DNA from: Afipia sp. Root123D2
GTDB taxonomy: Bacteria; Pseudomonadota; Alphaproteobacteria; Rhizobiales; Xanthobacteraceae
Reading direction: 5' to 3'
Assembly (NCBI RefSeq): GCF_001425835.1
Contig: NZ_LMDP01000004.1
Location: 310,001-374,000, forward strand
Length of the DNA stretch: 64,000 nt
The notes beneath the pieces are model-generated. The model searched no databases and was not told the DNA's origin. It was given only the letters and a program-made list of their open reading frames with translations. The stretch's first letter is position 1. Each line of letters begins with the position of its first letter. The position numbers were made by a program, and so were the translations under genes. This document shows, in pieces, positions 18,319 to 27,682 of this stretch.

Positions 18319-18986
18319 TGGCGCAGAGCAAGGATGCGGTGGATCGGACGCCCTCGGAGATCGAGGAGTTGTTGCCGTTCCATGCCGCTGGCACGCTGAA
18401 CGCGCGCGATGCACAGCGCGTTGAAGAAGCGATGGCGAAGGATCCCGATCTGGCCCGGCAGTATGCCGAGATCCAGGACGAATACGCCGAGACCATCCTG
18501 CTCAACGAAAGTCTCGGCGCGCCGTCGGCGCGGGCGCTGCAGAAGCTGTTCGACGCGATCGACGCCGAGCCTGCCCGCACCGCGTCATCATCGCTCAATT
18601 CGATGTCACGGATCGCGGGATTTTTTGCCAGCCTGTCACCGCGGACGCTCGCCTATTCGGCGGTTGTCGGGGCACTGGCGCTGTTGCTGCAGGCCGGGGT
18701 GATAGGAACCCTCGTCAAGGATCGCGGCGGCTCGTTCCAGACGGCATCTGTTGAAGGACAGTCCAGGGCAGGGACCGTGGCGCTGGTGCGTTTTGCGCCC
18801 GATGCGCGGCTGGCCGATATCACGCAGTTCCTCGACAGCTACAATGCCTCGATCGTTTCCGGACCCAAGGCCGGCATGTTCCGCATCCGGTTCGGCGACA
18901 AGGCGCTGCCCAAGCAGGAAGCCGACCAGTTGATGGCGCGCGTGCAGGGCGAGAAGATCGTGACGCAGGCGTTGCCGGCTGAGTAA
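18315..18986 (+). CDS. Single-pass anti-sigma factor with prodomain-like periplasmic domain
   Basis: A 223-residue protein: cytoplasmic N-terminus with the anti-sigma helix SEIEELLPFHAAGTLNARDA (no zinc-binding cysteines), one transmembrane helix about 112-134, and a periplasmic domain from 150 to the end. That domain reads as strand (VALVRF 155-160), helix (ADITQFLDSYNA 167-178), strand (MFRIRFG 188-194), helix (199-211). I find this similar in layout to subtilisin I9-type prodomains, including the one in the next gene's product. It should bind the preceding ECF sigma factor; release by periplasmic proteolysis is an inference. Confidence 0.82.
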   Translation: MMAQSKDAVDRTPSEIEELLPFHAAGTLNARDAQRVEEAMAKDPDLARQYAEIQDEYAETILLNESLGAPSARALQKLFDAIDAEPARTASSSLNSMSRIAGFFASLSPRTLAYSAVVGALALLLQAGVIGTLVKDRGGSFQTASVEGQSRAGTVALVRFAPDARLADITQFLDSYNASIVSGPKAGMFRIRFGDKALPKQEADQLMARVQGEKIVTQALPAE

Positions 18987-19024
18987 CGCACTTCTGCGTT
19001 GGCCGCGAACCGCGAGGACGCAAG

Positions 19025-20542
19025 ATGACTGACCATCGCAAAAACAGCCGAAATCCAGGGTTTTCCGACAGATCGTCGAAATGGATGCGCCTTCTCGGGA
19101 TCGCTGCACTCGCGGTGATCTGTGCGACCCCGCAAGCCTTTGCCCAGTTCGCGACTGTCGGGCGCGGCCCCAGTATCGGACCCAGCGTTGGGCCGAACAT
19201 CAATGCGGGTCCACGGATTTCTATCAACCCGCATGTCCGCTATTCGCCCAATCTCGACTATCAGGACATCCACCGGCCTCGTCGCCGGCCACGGCCGTAT
19301 GTCCAGGAGTTCGATGGGCCACCGGATTACAACGGGCCGCCGAAGACGGTTCGCAAGGATCCGCCGCGCCGCAGACGGGCCAATACGCCAACGGTTGCCG
19401 ACAACAGCTACGTCGCGAAAGAGGTGGTGATCGAACTCGAAGGCAATCCGAACGAGACCGCAGTCAATAACATCGCGCGCCGCCATCGCCTGACGCGGGT
19501 GGAATCGCAAAATATCCCAACCCTCGGCAGCACGTTCTTCCGCTGGCGGATTTCGGATAAGCGCACCGTCGATCAGGTCGTTCGTGAACTGGTGGCGGAT
19601 GGCGGCGTCAGGTCGGCCCAGCGCAACAACATCTTCCGTCTGCAGCAGGCGTCATCCGCCGAGCCGGCAAAATCCGCGGACGGTCCTGAGGGCTATGCAT
19701 CCGGGAAGCTGCGGCTGCCGGCGGCTCACGCCTTGTCGGCTGGCGCCGACGTTCGCATCGCGGTGATCGATTCCGGGGTCGATGCCAATCATCCGGAATT
19801 GGCGGGCTCGATCGTCGAGACGTTCGACGCGCTGGCGAGCAAGGAAGGCGCCCATGCTCACGGCACGACGATCGCCAGCATCATCGCCGGGCACGGGCGG
19901 CTGACCGGGACCGCGCCGTCGGCGCGTCTGCTCGCGATCCGCGCGTTCGGTGAGAAGAAGTCGGGCGCCGAAAGCTCGACCTTCGTGATCCTGAAGAGCC
20001 TCGATTATGCCGTGTCCCATCAGGCACAGGTCATCAACATGAGCTTCGCCGGTCCGCATGATCCGATCCTGGAGCGCGGCCTCGCAGCCGCCGCGGCGAA
20101 GAAGATCGTGCTGATTGCGGCAGCCGGCAACGCCGGGCCGAAGTCTCCGCCGCTGTATCCCGGCGCCGATCGCAACGTGATCGCGGTGACTGCAACCGAT
20201 TCATCGGACCGCCTGTTCAGCGGCGCCAACCAGGGCGCCTATGTCGCGCTGGCGGCCCCCGGCGTCGACATTCTGGCGGCGGTACCTGACAGCAAATACC
20301 GCATCTCGTCCGGCACGTCCTTGTCGGCGGCATTCGTCAGCGGACTGGCAGCGCTGATGATCGCCCGCAATCCCGAACTGTCGCCCGGCGATCTGCGTCT
20401 CGCGCTGGAATCTTCGGCACGCGATCTCGGCCCCAAGGGCCGTGATACCCAGTTCGGCGCGGGGGAGGTCGATGCCTACGCCGCCGTCTCGGCGGTCGCG
20501 GCACCGGTGGCGACCGCATCGGGGCGAGCGGCCGGACAGTAG
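19025..20542 (+). CDS. Secreted subtilisin-family (S8) serine protease
   Basis: A 505-residue S8 protease. The signal peptide ends near AFA-QF at 40. A Pro/Gly/Arg-rich linker spans 45-125, with GPS and RRRPRP runs. A prodomain-like module spans 130-206 (EVVIEL, FFRWRIS, VDQVVRELVADGG). The catalytic domain follows, with Asp249 in AVIDSGVDANHPEL, His279 in AHGTTIASIIAGHG, the oxyanion Asn369 in AAGNAGPKSPP and Ser432 in SSGTSLSAAFVSG. All catalytic residues are present, so the enzyme should be active in the envelope or outside. It is the third gene of an ECF sigma / anti-sigma / protease operon (38-bp gap). Confidence 0.93.
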   Translation: MTDHRKNSRNPGFSDRSSKWMRLLGIAALAVICATPQAFAQFATVGRGPSIGPSVGPNINAGPRISINPHVRYSPNLDYQDIHRPRRRPRPYVQEFDGPPDYNGPPKTVRKDPPRRRRANTPTVADNSYVAKEVVIELEGNPNETAVNNIARRHRLTRVESQNIPTLGSTFFRWRISDKRTVDQVVRELVADGGVRSAQRNNIFRLQQASSAEPAKSADGPEGYASGKLRLPAAHALSAGADVRIAVIDSGVDANHPELAGSIVETFDALASKEGAHAHGTTIASIIAGHGRLTGTAPSARLLAIRAFGEKKSGAESSTFVILKSLDYAVSHQAQVINMSFAGPHDPILERGLAAAAAKKIVLIAAAGNAGPKSPPLYPGADRNVIAVTATDSSDRLFSGANQGAYVALAAPGVDILAAVPDSKYRISSGTSLSAAFVSGLAALMIARNPELSPGDLRLALESSARDLGPKGRDTQFGAGEVDAYAAVSAVAAPVATASGRAAGQ

Positions 20543-20769
20543 GGGATGCAGTATTTCGCGCCAGCGGCGAAAGAATCAGTCAGACTGCTCGCGGCTGTAG
20601 GGGTATAGGTCCGCGTATTTTCCGCTGTTGGTTCGCGGGAACGGAGCCAGTTGATTACAAGTCAGTGATGTTGCTTGGCGGTCCATGACACATGGGCCGT
20701 AACGAGTCCTGTATTTGTTCAGGTCGAGTGCACCGCGTTTGCATCAGCATTTTTCATGGATATCGCGCC

Positions 20770-21099
20770 ATGGCGCATTCACCCGACACGCTGCTTGGAC
20801 GCAACATCGTTGTCCGCTGGCGGATGCTGGCCGAGCGGCGCCTTGATCATCTCATCGAACTTTATCAAACCGGCCGGTGGAAACGCTATCACGGCGAGGT
20901 CAAATTTCTCGAGATGGTCCAGGAAGCCCGATCAGCGCTCAAGGTGTGGCAGCAGCTCGCGCCGCCGGACCCGCTTAACGACAAGCCGGTCGAGGTCTCT
21001 CTCGATCAGGTGTTTATCGGGTTGGAGGATGCGCCGCCGCGATCGTTCGCTGTATTAGCGGACGGCGTTGGAGCCAATCACGATCTGGGGAAATCGTGA
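20770..21099 (+). CDS. TIGR03809 family protein
   Basis: A 109-residue protein starting MAHSPDTLLGRNIVVRWRML, followed by AERRLDHLIELYQTGRWKRY and FLEMVQEARSALKVWQQL. From memory this matches TIGR03809, a family confined to Bradyrhizobium-like Rhizobiales and linked to TIGR03808; the function is unknown. An upstream in-frame ATG at 20692 adds unconserved sequence. The 3' end overlaps the convergent TIGR03808 gene by 45 bases. The helical, Arg/Trp-rich composition suggests a soluble protein. Confidence 0.72.
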   Translation: MAHSPDTLLGRNIVVRWRMLAERRLDHLIELYQTGRWKRYHGEVKFLEMVQEARSALKVWQQLAPPDPLNDKPVEVSLDQVFIGLEDAPPRSFAVLADGVGANHDLGKS

Positions 21100-22419
21100 C
21101 GTCCCTTCCTTGATCAGATCACCGGTCACCGGCTTTTCGTGATCGAGGCCGACGATCGCGCCCCGCGCGGTGCTGGAAATCATGTTGTCGTTGACGAGCA
21201 CCGATCCCGCGCCCGGCACAACCGAGACGCCGATACCGACATTGGCATTGCGGACGACGTTGCCGGTGATAGCGACGTCGCGCAGATACTTGCCCCATCC
21301 GGCGACGATGCCGAATGATGGCGCGTTCTCGATGACGTTGCCGCTGACGGTGGAATCCGCTTCGACGTAAATGCCGACGCCGCCATCGTCGTCGGGTGCG
21401 GTGCCGATCGGGCGCTTGGGCAGGATGTTGCGCAGGATGTTGCCCTGCACGACGGCGATGCGGCCGCCTTCGTTGAAATTGCAGACCGAGACGCCGGTGG
21501 CGCACAGATCGACGCTGTTGTTGGCAATGATCGCGCCCTCGAATGCAAACTCCGAGTAAAGGGCCACCTCGCGCACGTCGCTGATGCTGTTACCGAGAAT
21601 CTGGATGTTGGATGCCGAGTTGCCGCGCACGCCGGAATAGTCGCAGTTGCGGATCCGGTTGCCGCGCACGATCACGTTGCCGGCGCGGAATGCGTTGATC
21701 GCGTTGCCGTGCTGGCCGGAGCCGCCGGGGCCCGCCTTGATGTCCTCGATGCGGTTATCGATCACCATGGTGCCATCGTCGCCGATGGCGGTGCGCAGGA
21801 TTTCGATGCCGTTGTCGGAGGTGTCCTGAATGGTGTTCTGGCCGACGATCAGCCCGAGCGCGTCGAACGAGACGATCGCGGTGGTCTGGACGGCGCGGAT
21901 GGTGTTGCCGCGGATTTCGCCGGCGACGTTCTCGAACCAGACGCCGTTGCCGCCGCTGCCGACAATGTCGCAATCGACGATGTGAATGCCGGTGCCGCTC
22001 ACGCAATGAACCAGTCCGCGCCGTTCGGGCAGGCGCAGGCCGCCGCCATCCACTGTGAGATTGGAAAGGACGATGTTGCCGGCGCCTTCGCTCGCGAACA
22101 TCGAAGCGCCGCCGCTAAAACGCAGGCGGGTGGCGCCGCGTACGCCGGTGAGTTGAGCGCCGTTCGGCAGTTTCAGGGCGCCGGTGCGGTAATCGCCTGG
22201 CGGCAGCGCCAGCGGGATGCGGTCTCGCGCAGCCTCGTCGATGGCGCGCTGCAGGGCGACGGTCTGATTGGAGGAACTGTCCGATCTTACGCCATAGTAC
22301 GTGACGTCGCGGCCAAGCGTTGCGGTCAGCGGCGCGGCTCGCGCGGGCTCCGCTGTGATTGCGGCGGCACCGGCGGTTGCTCCGGCAACGTTGAGAAGAT
22401 GGCGACGGCTGATATCCAT
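21055..22419 (-). CDS. Tat-exported beta-helix repeat protein (TIGR03808)
   Basis: A 454-residue exported protein. The N-terminus MDISRRHLLNVAGATAGAAA is a twin-arginine signal. The body is a right-handed beta-helix with many turns such as GNTIRAVQTTAIVSFD, GQNTIQDTSDNGIEI, RGNRIRNCDYSGV and GNVVRNANVGIGV, as in TIGR03808. The first domain (YYGVRSDSSSNQTVALQRAI) resembles a pectate-lyase-like cap. No catalytic acid cluster is obvious. The ATG at 22419 has GGGAG seven bases upstream, better than ATG 22437. It converges with TIGR03809, its usual genomic partner. Confidence 0.85.
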   Translation of the reverse strand: MDISRRHLLNVAGATAGAAAITAEPARAAPLTATLGRDVTYYGVRSDSSSNQTVALQRAIDEAARDRIPLALPPGDYRTGALKLPNGAQLTGVRGATRLRFSGGASMFASEGAGNIVLSNLTVDGGGLRLPERRGLVHCVSGTGIHIVDCDIVGSGGNGVWFENVAGEIRGNTIRAVQTTAIVSFDALGLIVGQNTIQDTSDNGIEILRTAIGDDGTMVIDNRIEDIKAGPGGSGQHGNAINAFRAGNVIVRGNRIRNCDYSGVRGNSASNIQILGNSISDVREVALYSEFAFEGAIIANNSVDLCATGVSVCNFNEGGRIAVVQGNILRNILPKRPIGTAPDDDGGVGIYVEADSTVSGNVIENAPSFGIVAGWGKYLRDVAITGNVVRNANVGIGVSVVPGAGSVLVNDNMISSTARGAIVGLDHEKPVTGDLIKEGTSRFPQIVIGSNAVR

Positions 22420-22525
22420 GATGAAACTCCCGCACATAACCTAGTGCGGGAATGGTTCATATCATGCGGATGCGGCAGGAAACGTCGCTGGTTCCTGCGG
22501 TAGGGTTAATGAAATCCGCGCCGCT

Positions 22526-23746
22526 TCAGATCGGTTTATTGTGCGGGACAAACAGCCGGCCTCGTTCGACCACCATCACAATGACAAGCGCGGTGAGGGC
22601 GGAGAGGAAGGCGCCGGTGGCAAGAGGCACCAGAGTGCCGTTGTACAACTGCCCGATCGCGTAGCCGACGACGATTCCGATCAGCGTCGTCATCGAGCCG
22701 AACAACGAGGAGGCCGTTCCCGCGATATGGCCCTGCGGCTCCATTGCGAGCGCGGTAAAGTTCGAGAACATCAGCCCGAAGGTGAACAGGTTGAGGATCG
22801 ACAGGACCATGAACAACGGCAGCGGCAGATGGCCGAGATCGGCCGCAACAAGCATGGCGATGGCCGCGGCCAGTTGACCGATCAGTGCGGCATGGGAAAT
22901 CACGCGCATGCCGAACCGCCCGACAATCCGCGAGTTCAGGAAGCCGGCGATGGCGACGCCGATGGCGACCGCAGCGAAGGCCAGCGGGAAATAATGGCCG
23001 AGGCCGTAGATGCCGGTGAAAATCTGCTGCGACGAAAAGACGTAGCCGAACAGCGTGCCCTGTACGCAGCCCGCGGCAAGTGCATAGCCGAAGGTCTGAC
23101 GGTTCGTGACCGTTTGCCGGTAGTTGTCGAGAACGTCACGGATGGCGAGGGATTTTCGTTCGGACGGCGGCAGTGTTTCCGGCAGACGCACGGCGCACCA
23201 GATCAGCGCCAGCACACCATACACCATCAGGACGAGGAAGATGCCGCGCCACTGCGACGCCAGCATGATTGCTTGCCCAAGCGAGGGAGCAAGCACCGGC
23301 ACCGAGATAAAGATCATCATCGCCAGCGACATCACGCTCGCCATGCGGCGTCCGCTGTAGCAGTCGCGCACAATGGACGTGGCGATCACGCGCGTCGCCG
23401 AAGTCCCAAGGCCTTGCAGCGCTCGCGCGACCAGCAGCATTTCGAACGAATGTGCGGCCACCGCAGCCACGCTCGCCAGCGTGTACAGGACCATGCCGCC
23501 GATCAGAATTCGCCGGCGTCCGTATCGGTCTGTCAGCGGCCCGATGATGAACTGCCCAAGGCCAAAGCCGGTCATGAAGACAGACAGCACCGCTTGCAGG
23601 CGGTTGGCGTTGTCGATTCCGAAGTTCGCGCCGACATCCGGCAGCGCCGGGAGCATCAGATCCATCGCCATCGGGTTCAGCGCCATAATGGCGGCAACCA
23701 TCACGACGAATTCGGGAAAGCCCATAGGGCGATGGGTTGCTGGCAC
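22526..23746 (-). CDS. Bcr/CflA-type MFS drug exporter
   Basis: A 406-residue major facilitator protein with about 12 membrane helices. The sequence after helix 2 contains GPLTDRYGRRRILIGGMVLY, the MFS motif A, and MALNPMAMDLMLPALPDVG plus ALQGLGTSATRVIATSIVRD fit the Bcr/CflA (DHA1) drug-proton antiporter group. The annotated start is GTG (23746); MGFPEFVVMVAAIMALN at the eighth codon is an alternative. It probably exports small toxic compounds across the inner membrane; the substrate is unknown. Confidence 0.88.
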   Translation of the reverse strand: MPATHRPMGFPEFVVMVAAIMALNPMAMDLMLPALPDVGANFGIDNANRLQAVLSVFMTGFGLGQFIIGPLTDRYGRRRILIGGMVLYTLASVAAVAAHSFEMLLVARALQGLGTSATRVIATSIVRDCYSGRRMASVMSLAMMIFISVPVLAPSLGQAIMLASQWRGIFLVLMVYGVLALIWCAVRLPETLPPSERKSLAIRDVLDNYRQTVTNRQTFGYALAAGCVQGTLFGYVFSSQQIFTGIYGLGHYFPLAFAAVAIGVAIAGFLNSRIVGRFGMRVISHAALIGQLAAAIAMLVAADLGHLPLPLFMVLSILNLFTFGLMFSNFTALAMEPQGHIAGTASSLFGSMTTLIGIVVGYAIGQLYNGTLVPLATGAFLSALTALVIVMVVERGRLFVPHNKPI

Positions 23747-23872
23747 CCATCCATCAGCATTGGTGTCGGATATGTCAGGAATCTCAATGGTTTAGATTGA
23801 GATAGCGGCTTATATTGCGCTGCACAACCGGTCGTGCGGTATGGCTGCCAGACGTAAACGGTAGTCCGGGGT

Positions 23873-24529
23873 TCACATTTTCTTCGTCGTTGCTCGCGCG
23901 AGCCGTGCGGTTTCCACGAGCAATGCTTCGCCGGTGTCGACCAGTTCCTCGAAAGTCATGGCGTGCGCCGCTGTTCGGGAATGGACTGGGTCGCGCGGCA
24001 TAAGCGGCACGTGGACAAAGGCGGCGAGGCGAGGCCCGTTGGCTGTTCGTGTTGCTTCGATCGCGCGCCAGCTCAGATAATTGCACAGATAAAATCCGGC
24101 GCTCAGCGAGGGTCTCGCGTCGATGCCGGTGTCGTGAGCCGCGCGCAGCAGCTTCCCGCTGTGCGGACCGAAGCTCAGTGTGGACATCGCACCGTGGGCA
24201 ATGCTCCGGCTGTCGACCCGCGCGTGGTCGGCGTCAGGCCACAGTTGAGTGACGATGTTGCGGGCACGGGTTTCGATCCGCAGGTGAGCGGTTCGCGCAG
24301 CAAGCCCGAACATCAAAAGCGCATCGGGACGGTGTGTGGCGATCAGCATCGGCAGGTCGCGATCGACCGCGATGTAGCTGACCGGGAAAACATGGCCGAT
24401 CCGCTCGACATTCGCGAGCAGTGGCCGCCGCAGGCGCACCAGCCGGTCGACGAGCTTTTCGGTCGGGTTGTAGGGTGCGCCGGGAAACGGACGGAATCCG
24501 GTGATGAGTATACGCAGCCTGTTCGTCAT
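23873..24529 (-). CDS. pcp: Pyroglutamyl-peptidase I (C15 family)
   Basis: A 218-residue cysteine peptidase of the C15 family, which removes N-terminal pyroglutamate. It starts MTNRLRILITGFRPFPGAPY (NPTEKLVDRL follows). The catalytic triad can be placed at Glu86 (LRIETRARN), Cys149 (SAGFYLCNYLSW) and His173 (AAFVHVPLMP). The start overlaps the meaB stop (ATGA at 24526-24529). Identity with typical bacterial Pcp is moderate, so a C15-like peptidase with different preference is possible. Confidence 0.82.
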   Translation of the reverse strand: MTNRLRILITGFRPFPGAPYNPTEKLVDRLVRLRRPLLANVERIGHVFPVSYIAVDRDLPMLIATHRPDALLMFGLAARTAHLRIETRARNIVTQLWPDADHARVDSRSIAHGAMSTLSFGPHSGKLLRAAHDTGIDARPSLSAGFYLCNYLSWRAIEATRTANGPRLAAFVHVPLMPRDPVHSRTAAHAMTFEELVDTGEALLVETARLARATTKKM

Positions 24530-25521
24530 CTCAGCAACGCGGAGATCGTATCGGCGGCGACCCCCGGCGTCATGCGGCCATCGGCGACGGCGGTTTCGGT
24601 CTGTTTGACTTTCGCCCGCATGGCCGGATCGGCACGCAGCCGTGCCTTCAGCCTGTCCTCGAGCATCGCCCACATCCACTTGACCTGCTGCTCGCGGCGT
24701 CGCGCGGCGAAATCGCCCGAGGCGTTGGTCGCCGTGCGGTGATCGAGAATCTTCTGCCACAGGCCGTCGATGCCGTCGCCGGTTACGGCCGAATAGGTCA
24801 TCACCGGCGGGTGCCAGTGTTCGGATCGCGGCTTGAGAATGCGAAGCGCGCTGCGATATTCGGCGGCGGCGGTTTTCGCCCGCTTGATGTTATCGCCATC
24901 AGCCTTGTTGACCGCGATCATGTCCGCGAGTTCGACCAGGCCTTTCTTGATGCCCTGCAATTCGTCGCCGGCTCCCGGCAGCATCAGGGCGAGAAAGAAA
25001 TCGGTCATGTCGCAGACGGCGGTTTCGGATTGGCCGATGCCGACGGTTTCCACCAGTATCACATCGAAGCCAGCGGCCTCGCACAACAGCATCGCCTCGC
25101 GGGTCTTGGCGGCGACGCCGCCCAGCGTGCCGGATGACGGCGAGGGCCGGATGAAGGCGTTGTCTTCGGCGGAAAGCCGCGCCATCCGGGTCTTGTCGCC
25201 GAGGATCGAGCCGCCGGTGCGCGCCGATGACGGATCGACGGCCAGCACCGCGACCTTGTGGCTCTTGGCGATCAGCGCCATGCCGAGCGCATCGATAGTG
25301 GTGGATTTGCCGACGCCGGGCGAGCCGGTGATGCCGACACGGATCGCCTTGCCCGTCGCCGGAAGAAGTGCCTGCACCAGCTCGCGCGCGGCGGCCTGAT
25401 GGTCCGCACGGCGGCTTTCGATCAGGGTGATGGCGCGGGCCAGCGCCGCGCGGTCGCCATCGCGAACGCGGGCAGCAAGGGTCTTGATATCGGGATTGGC
25501 GGCGGGCGCGGACGGAACCAT
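24526..25521 (-). CDS. meaB: Methylmalonyl-CoA mutase-associated GTPase MeaB
   Basis: A 331-residue G3E-family GTPase (ArgK/MeaB). Walker A is GSPGVGKS at residues 66-73, then VLAVDPSSARTGGSILGDKTRM (split by the switch region), DVILVETVGIGQSE and the base-recognition VNKADGDN. MeaB loads and protects the B12 cofactor of methylmalonyl-CoA mutase. The mutase genes are 4 kb upstream on the same strand, beyond a tct transporter and a DUF3298 gene. It overlaps pcp by four bases. Confidence 0.93.
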   Translation of the reverse strand: MVPSAPAANPDIKTLAARVRDGDRAALARAITLIESRRADHQAAARELVQALLPATGKAIRVGITGSPGVGKSTTIDALGMALIAKSHKVAVLAVDPSSARTGGSILGDKTRMARLSAEDNAFIRPSPSSGTLGGVAAKTREAMLLCEAAGFDVILVETVGIGQSETAVCDMTDFFLALMLPGAGDELQGIKKGLVELADMIAVNKADGDNIKRAKTAAAEYRSALRILKPRSEHWHPPVMTYSAVTGDGIDGLWQKILDHRTATNASGDFAARRREQQVKWMWAMLEDRLKARLRADPAMRAKVKQTETAVADGRMTPGVAADTISALLR

Positions 25522-25612
25522 GGTGTCCGTTTACAACGATTGGGCGTCAGGGGCGAGGGTTCGCCGCTATCATCCCGGCGATGTCGACAGGATACGTTCG
25601 CCGCACCGCGCG

Positions 25613-27130
25613 TCATTTTCCCGCCGGTGCGGGGCGAGCCGCGATTCTGCCTTTGGTTGACCGTCGCCAGATCCAGATCAGAATCGGCCAGACCAGCGCC
25701 CCGATCGCCATCGCGGCAAGAATCAGCGACACCGGCCGCTCGAAGAACGGCAGGATGCTGCCGTCCGACTTGATCAGCGAGGTAACGAAGCTCTGCTCGA
25801 CCATCGTCCCCATCACGATGCCGAGCACCATCGCCGCGACGGGATAGCCATTGGCTTCCATGACATAACCGATGATGCCGAATGCCGCCACCGTCAGCAC
25901 CGCGAACAGGCTGTTGCCGGTCGCGAAGGTTCCGAGCGCGCAGCACAGCAGGATGATCGGCATCACCGATGAGCGCGGCGCCCGCAACACGTGGCTTGCA
26001 AGCCGGATCATCACGATGCCGAGCGGGATCATGATGATGTTCGCGATAATGAAGATGATGTAGATCGCGTACATGCTCGACGCTTTTTCAGTGAACAGCG
26101 TCGGCCCCGGATTAAGGCCTTTCATGTACAGGACGCCGATGGCGATCGCGGTGATGGTGTCGCCCGGCACGCCGAACAACAGGGCAGGCACCCAGCCGCT
26201 GGCGAGGCTCGCATTGTTGCTCGCTCCGGCTTCGACCAGGCCCTCGACGTGGCCGGTGCCGAACTTCTCTTTTTCCTTCGAGAAGCGCTTCGACATCGCG
26301 TAGCTCACCCACGCCGCCATGTCGGCGCCGGCGCCCGGCAGCACGCCGATGATGATGCCGACGATATTGCCGCGGGTCATCGGCCACCAGTATTTGCCGG
26401 TCAGATGAAGTTGTCCGGCGAGGATGCTGCCGAATTTGCGCTTGGGCAATTGCGGCGGCTCGGGGGAGGCCATCGCCCGCATTACTTCGGCCACGGCGAA
26501 CACGCCGACCAGCGCCGGGATCACCTCGATGCCGCCAAGCAGATCGGTCAGCCCGAAGGTGAAACGCGGGATGCCGCCGGGATTTTCCATGCCGACGCAG
26601 GCGATCAGGAGGCCCAGCAACATGCTGGCGATTGCCTTCACCGGCGAACTGCGCGCAACGAGCGTCGCGCACATCAGGCCGAGGAAGGCGAGCCAGAAAT
26701 ACTCGAAGGTCGAGAAGCTCAATGCGATGTCGGCCAAAGGCGGCGCCAGCGCCATCAGCGAGATCGTGCCGGCGATGCCGCCGATGGCGCTGAACCAAAG
26801 GCCGGCGCCGAGCGCCAGTTCGGCCTGGCCCTTGCGGGTCATGGCGTAGGCTTCGTCGGTGTAGGCGGCGGACGCCGGTGTGCCGGGGATACGCAGCAGC
26901 GCGCCCGGAATGTCGCCGGAGAAAATAGCCATGGCTGAAGCCGATACGATCGCTGCGATCGCGGCGATCGGCGACAGATAGAACGTGACCGGCACCAGCA
27001 GCGCGGTCGCCATCGTGGCCGACAAGCCGGGCAGCGAACCGACCGCAAGGCCATAAATGGATGATAGTGCAATAGCGATTAGGACTTCAGGCGCAAGAAC
27101 GAGCCGGAACGCTTCAATAAACGTTTCCAT
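25613..27130 (-). CDS. tctA: Tripartite tricarboxylate transporter, large permease TctA
   Basis: A 505-residue integral membrane protein with about 12 helices. It has the family signature VGSLPGLSATMATALLVPVT near the N-terminus and a second GxxxPG-type repeat, IGVLPGAGADMAAWVSYAMS. It is the large permease of a TTT solute uptake system working with TctB and the periplasmic TctC. The start is three bases from the tctB stop. The substrate is unknown; TTT systems carry citrate, aromatic acids or other carboxylates. Confidence 0.93.
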   Translation of the reverse strand: METFIEAFRLVLAPEVLIAIALSSIYGLAVGSLPGLSATMATALLVPVTFYLSPIAAIAAIVSASAMAIFSGDIPGALLRIPGTPASAAYTDEAYAMTRKGQAELALGAGLWFSAIGGIAGTISLMALAPPLADIALSFSTFEYFWLAFLGLMCATLVARSSPVKAIASMLLGLLIACVGMENPGGIPRFTFGLTDLLGGIEVIPALVGVFAVAEVMRAMASPEPPQLPKRKFGSILAGQLHLTGKYWWPMTRGNIVGIIIGVLPGAGADMAAWVSYAMSKRFSKEKEKFGTGHVEGLVEAGASNNASLASGWVPALLFGVPGDTITAIAIGVLYMKGLNPGPTLFTEKASSMYAIYIIFIIANIIMIPLGIVMIRLASHVLRAPRSSVMPIILLCCALGTFATGNSLFAVLTVAAFGIIGYVMEANGYPVAAMVLGIVMGTMVEQSFVTSLIKSDGSILPFFERPVSLILAAMAIGALVWPILIWIWRRSTKGRIAARPAPAGK

Positions 27131-27133
27131 CGA

Positions 27134-27628
27134 TCACCATGGCATCGGCAGAAAGCCGTCGGGCAACGGCACACGAAGGAGCTTGGCGAAAATCAAATAA
27201 CCGCCGATCGGAGCGAGCAGGGCGACCGGGATCGCGAGCTGCAGCCGTGCGCCCAATGTTTTGGCGATGGTGAAAGCCATGATCGCCGCTGTCAGCAGAA
27301 AGCCCAGGCGATCGACAGCGAGAACGTAGAAAACGAGCAGCGCCGGCGGGATCAGCACCCGCAAGCCGGCGAATGGGCTTTTCGTTTCCGGTTCAGGGGG
27401 CGGTCCTTCGATCGCGAGAAGTTCGGCCTCGGCGTCTTCCTCGAACTTGTGACCGATCCCCAGCGCGATCATGGTGCCGCATGCGGCAAGTCCAAGGCCG
27501 ATGACCATCGGAAACACGTTGGGGCCGACTTCCTGGCCGGGGACAGGCGGCAGGAGCGAGCCGCCATAGGCGGCAGCACATCCCAACCCGGCGATGAAAA
27601 GGCCGGTGACCTTGTCAGACAGGCGCAT
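27134..27628 (-). CDS. tctB: Tripartite tricarboxylate transporter, small permease TctB
   Basis: A 164-residue protein with four hydrophobic helices (KVTGLFIAGLGCAAAYGG, VIGLGLAACGTMIALGIG, LIPPALLVFYVLAVDRLGF and a C-terminal pair). The cytoplasmic loop is acidic (EEDAEAELLAIEGPPPEPE). Length and topology match TctB. It sits between tctC and tctA in the usual order, 54 bases after tctC. Confidence 0.88.
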   Translation of the reverse strand: MRLSDKVTGLFIAGLGCAAAYGGSLLPPVPGQEVGPNVFPMVIGLGLAACGTMIALGIGHKFEEDAEAELLAIEGPPPEPETKSPFAGLRVLIPPALLVFYVLAVDRLGFLLTAAIMAFTIAKTLGARLQLAIPVALLAPIGGYLIFAKLLRVPLPDGFLPMPW

Positions 27629-27682
27629 CGCAGATCTCCGATCTGTGTCGGCTCTTTGTTATTTGCGGTCGCGAGGATCGGT

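Noticed and set aside
22541-23800. 419-codon plus-strand open frame
   Set aside because: Antisense to the Bcr/CflA exporter; no recognisable features.
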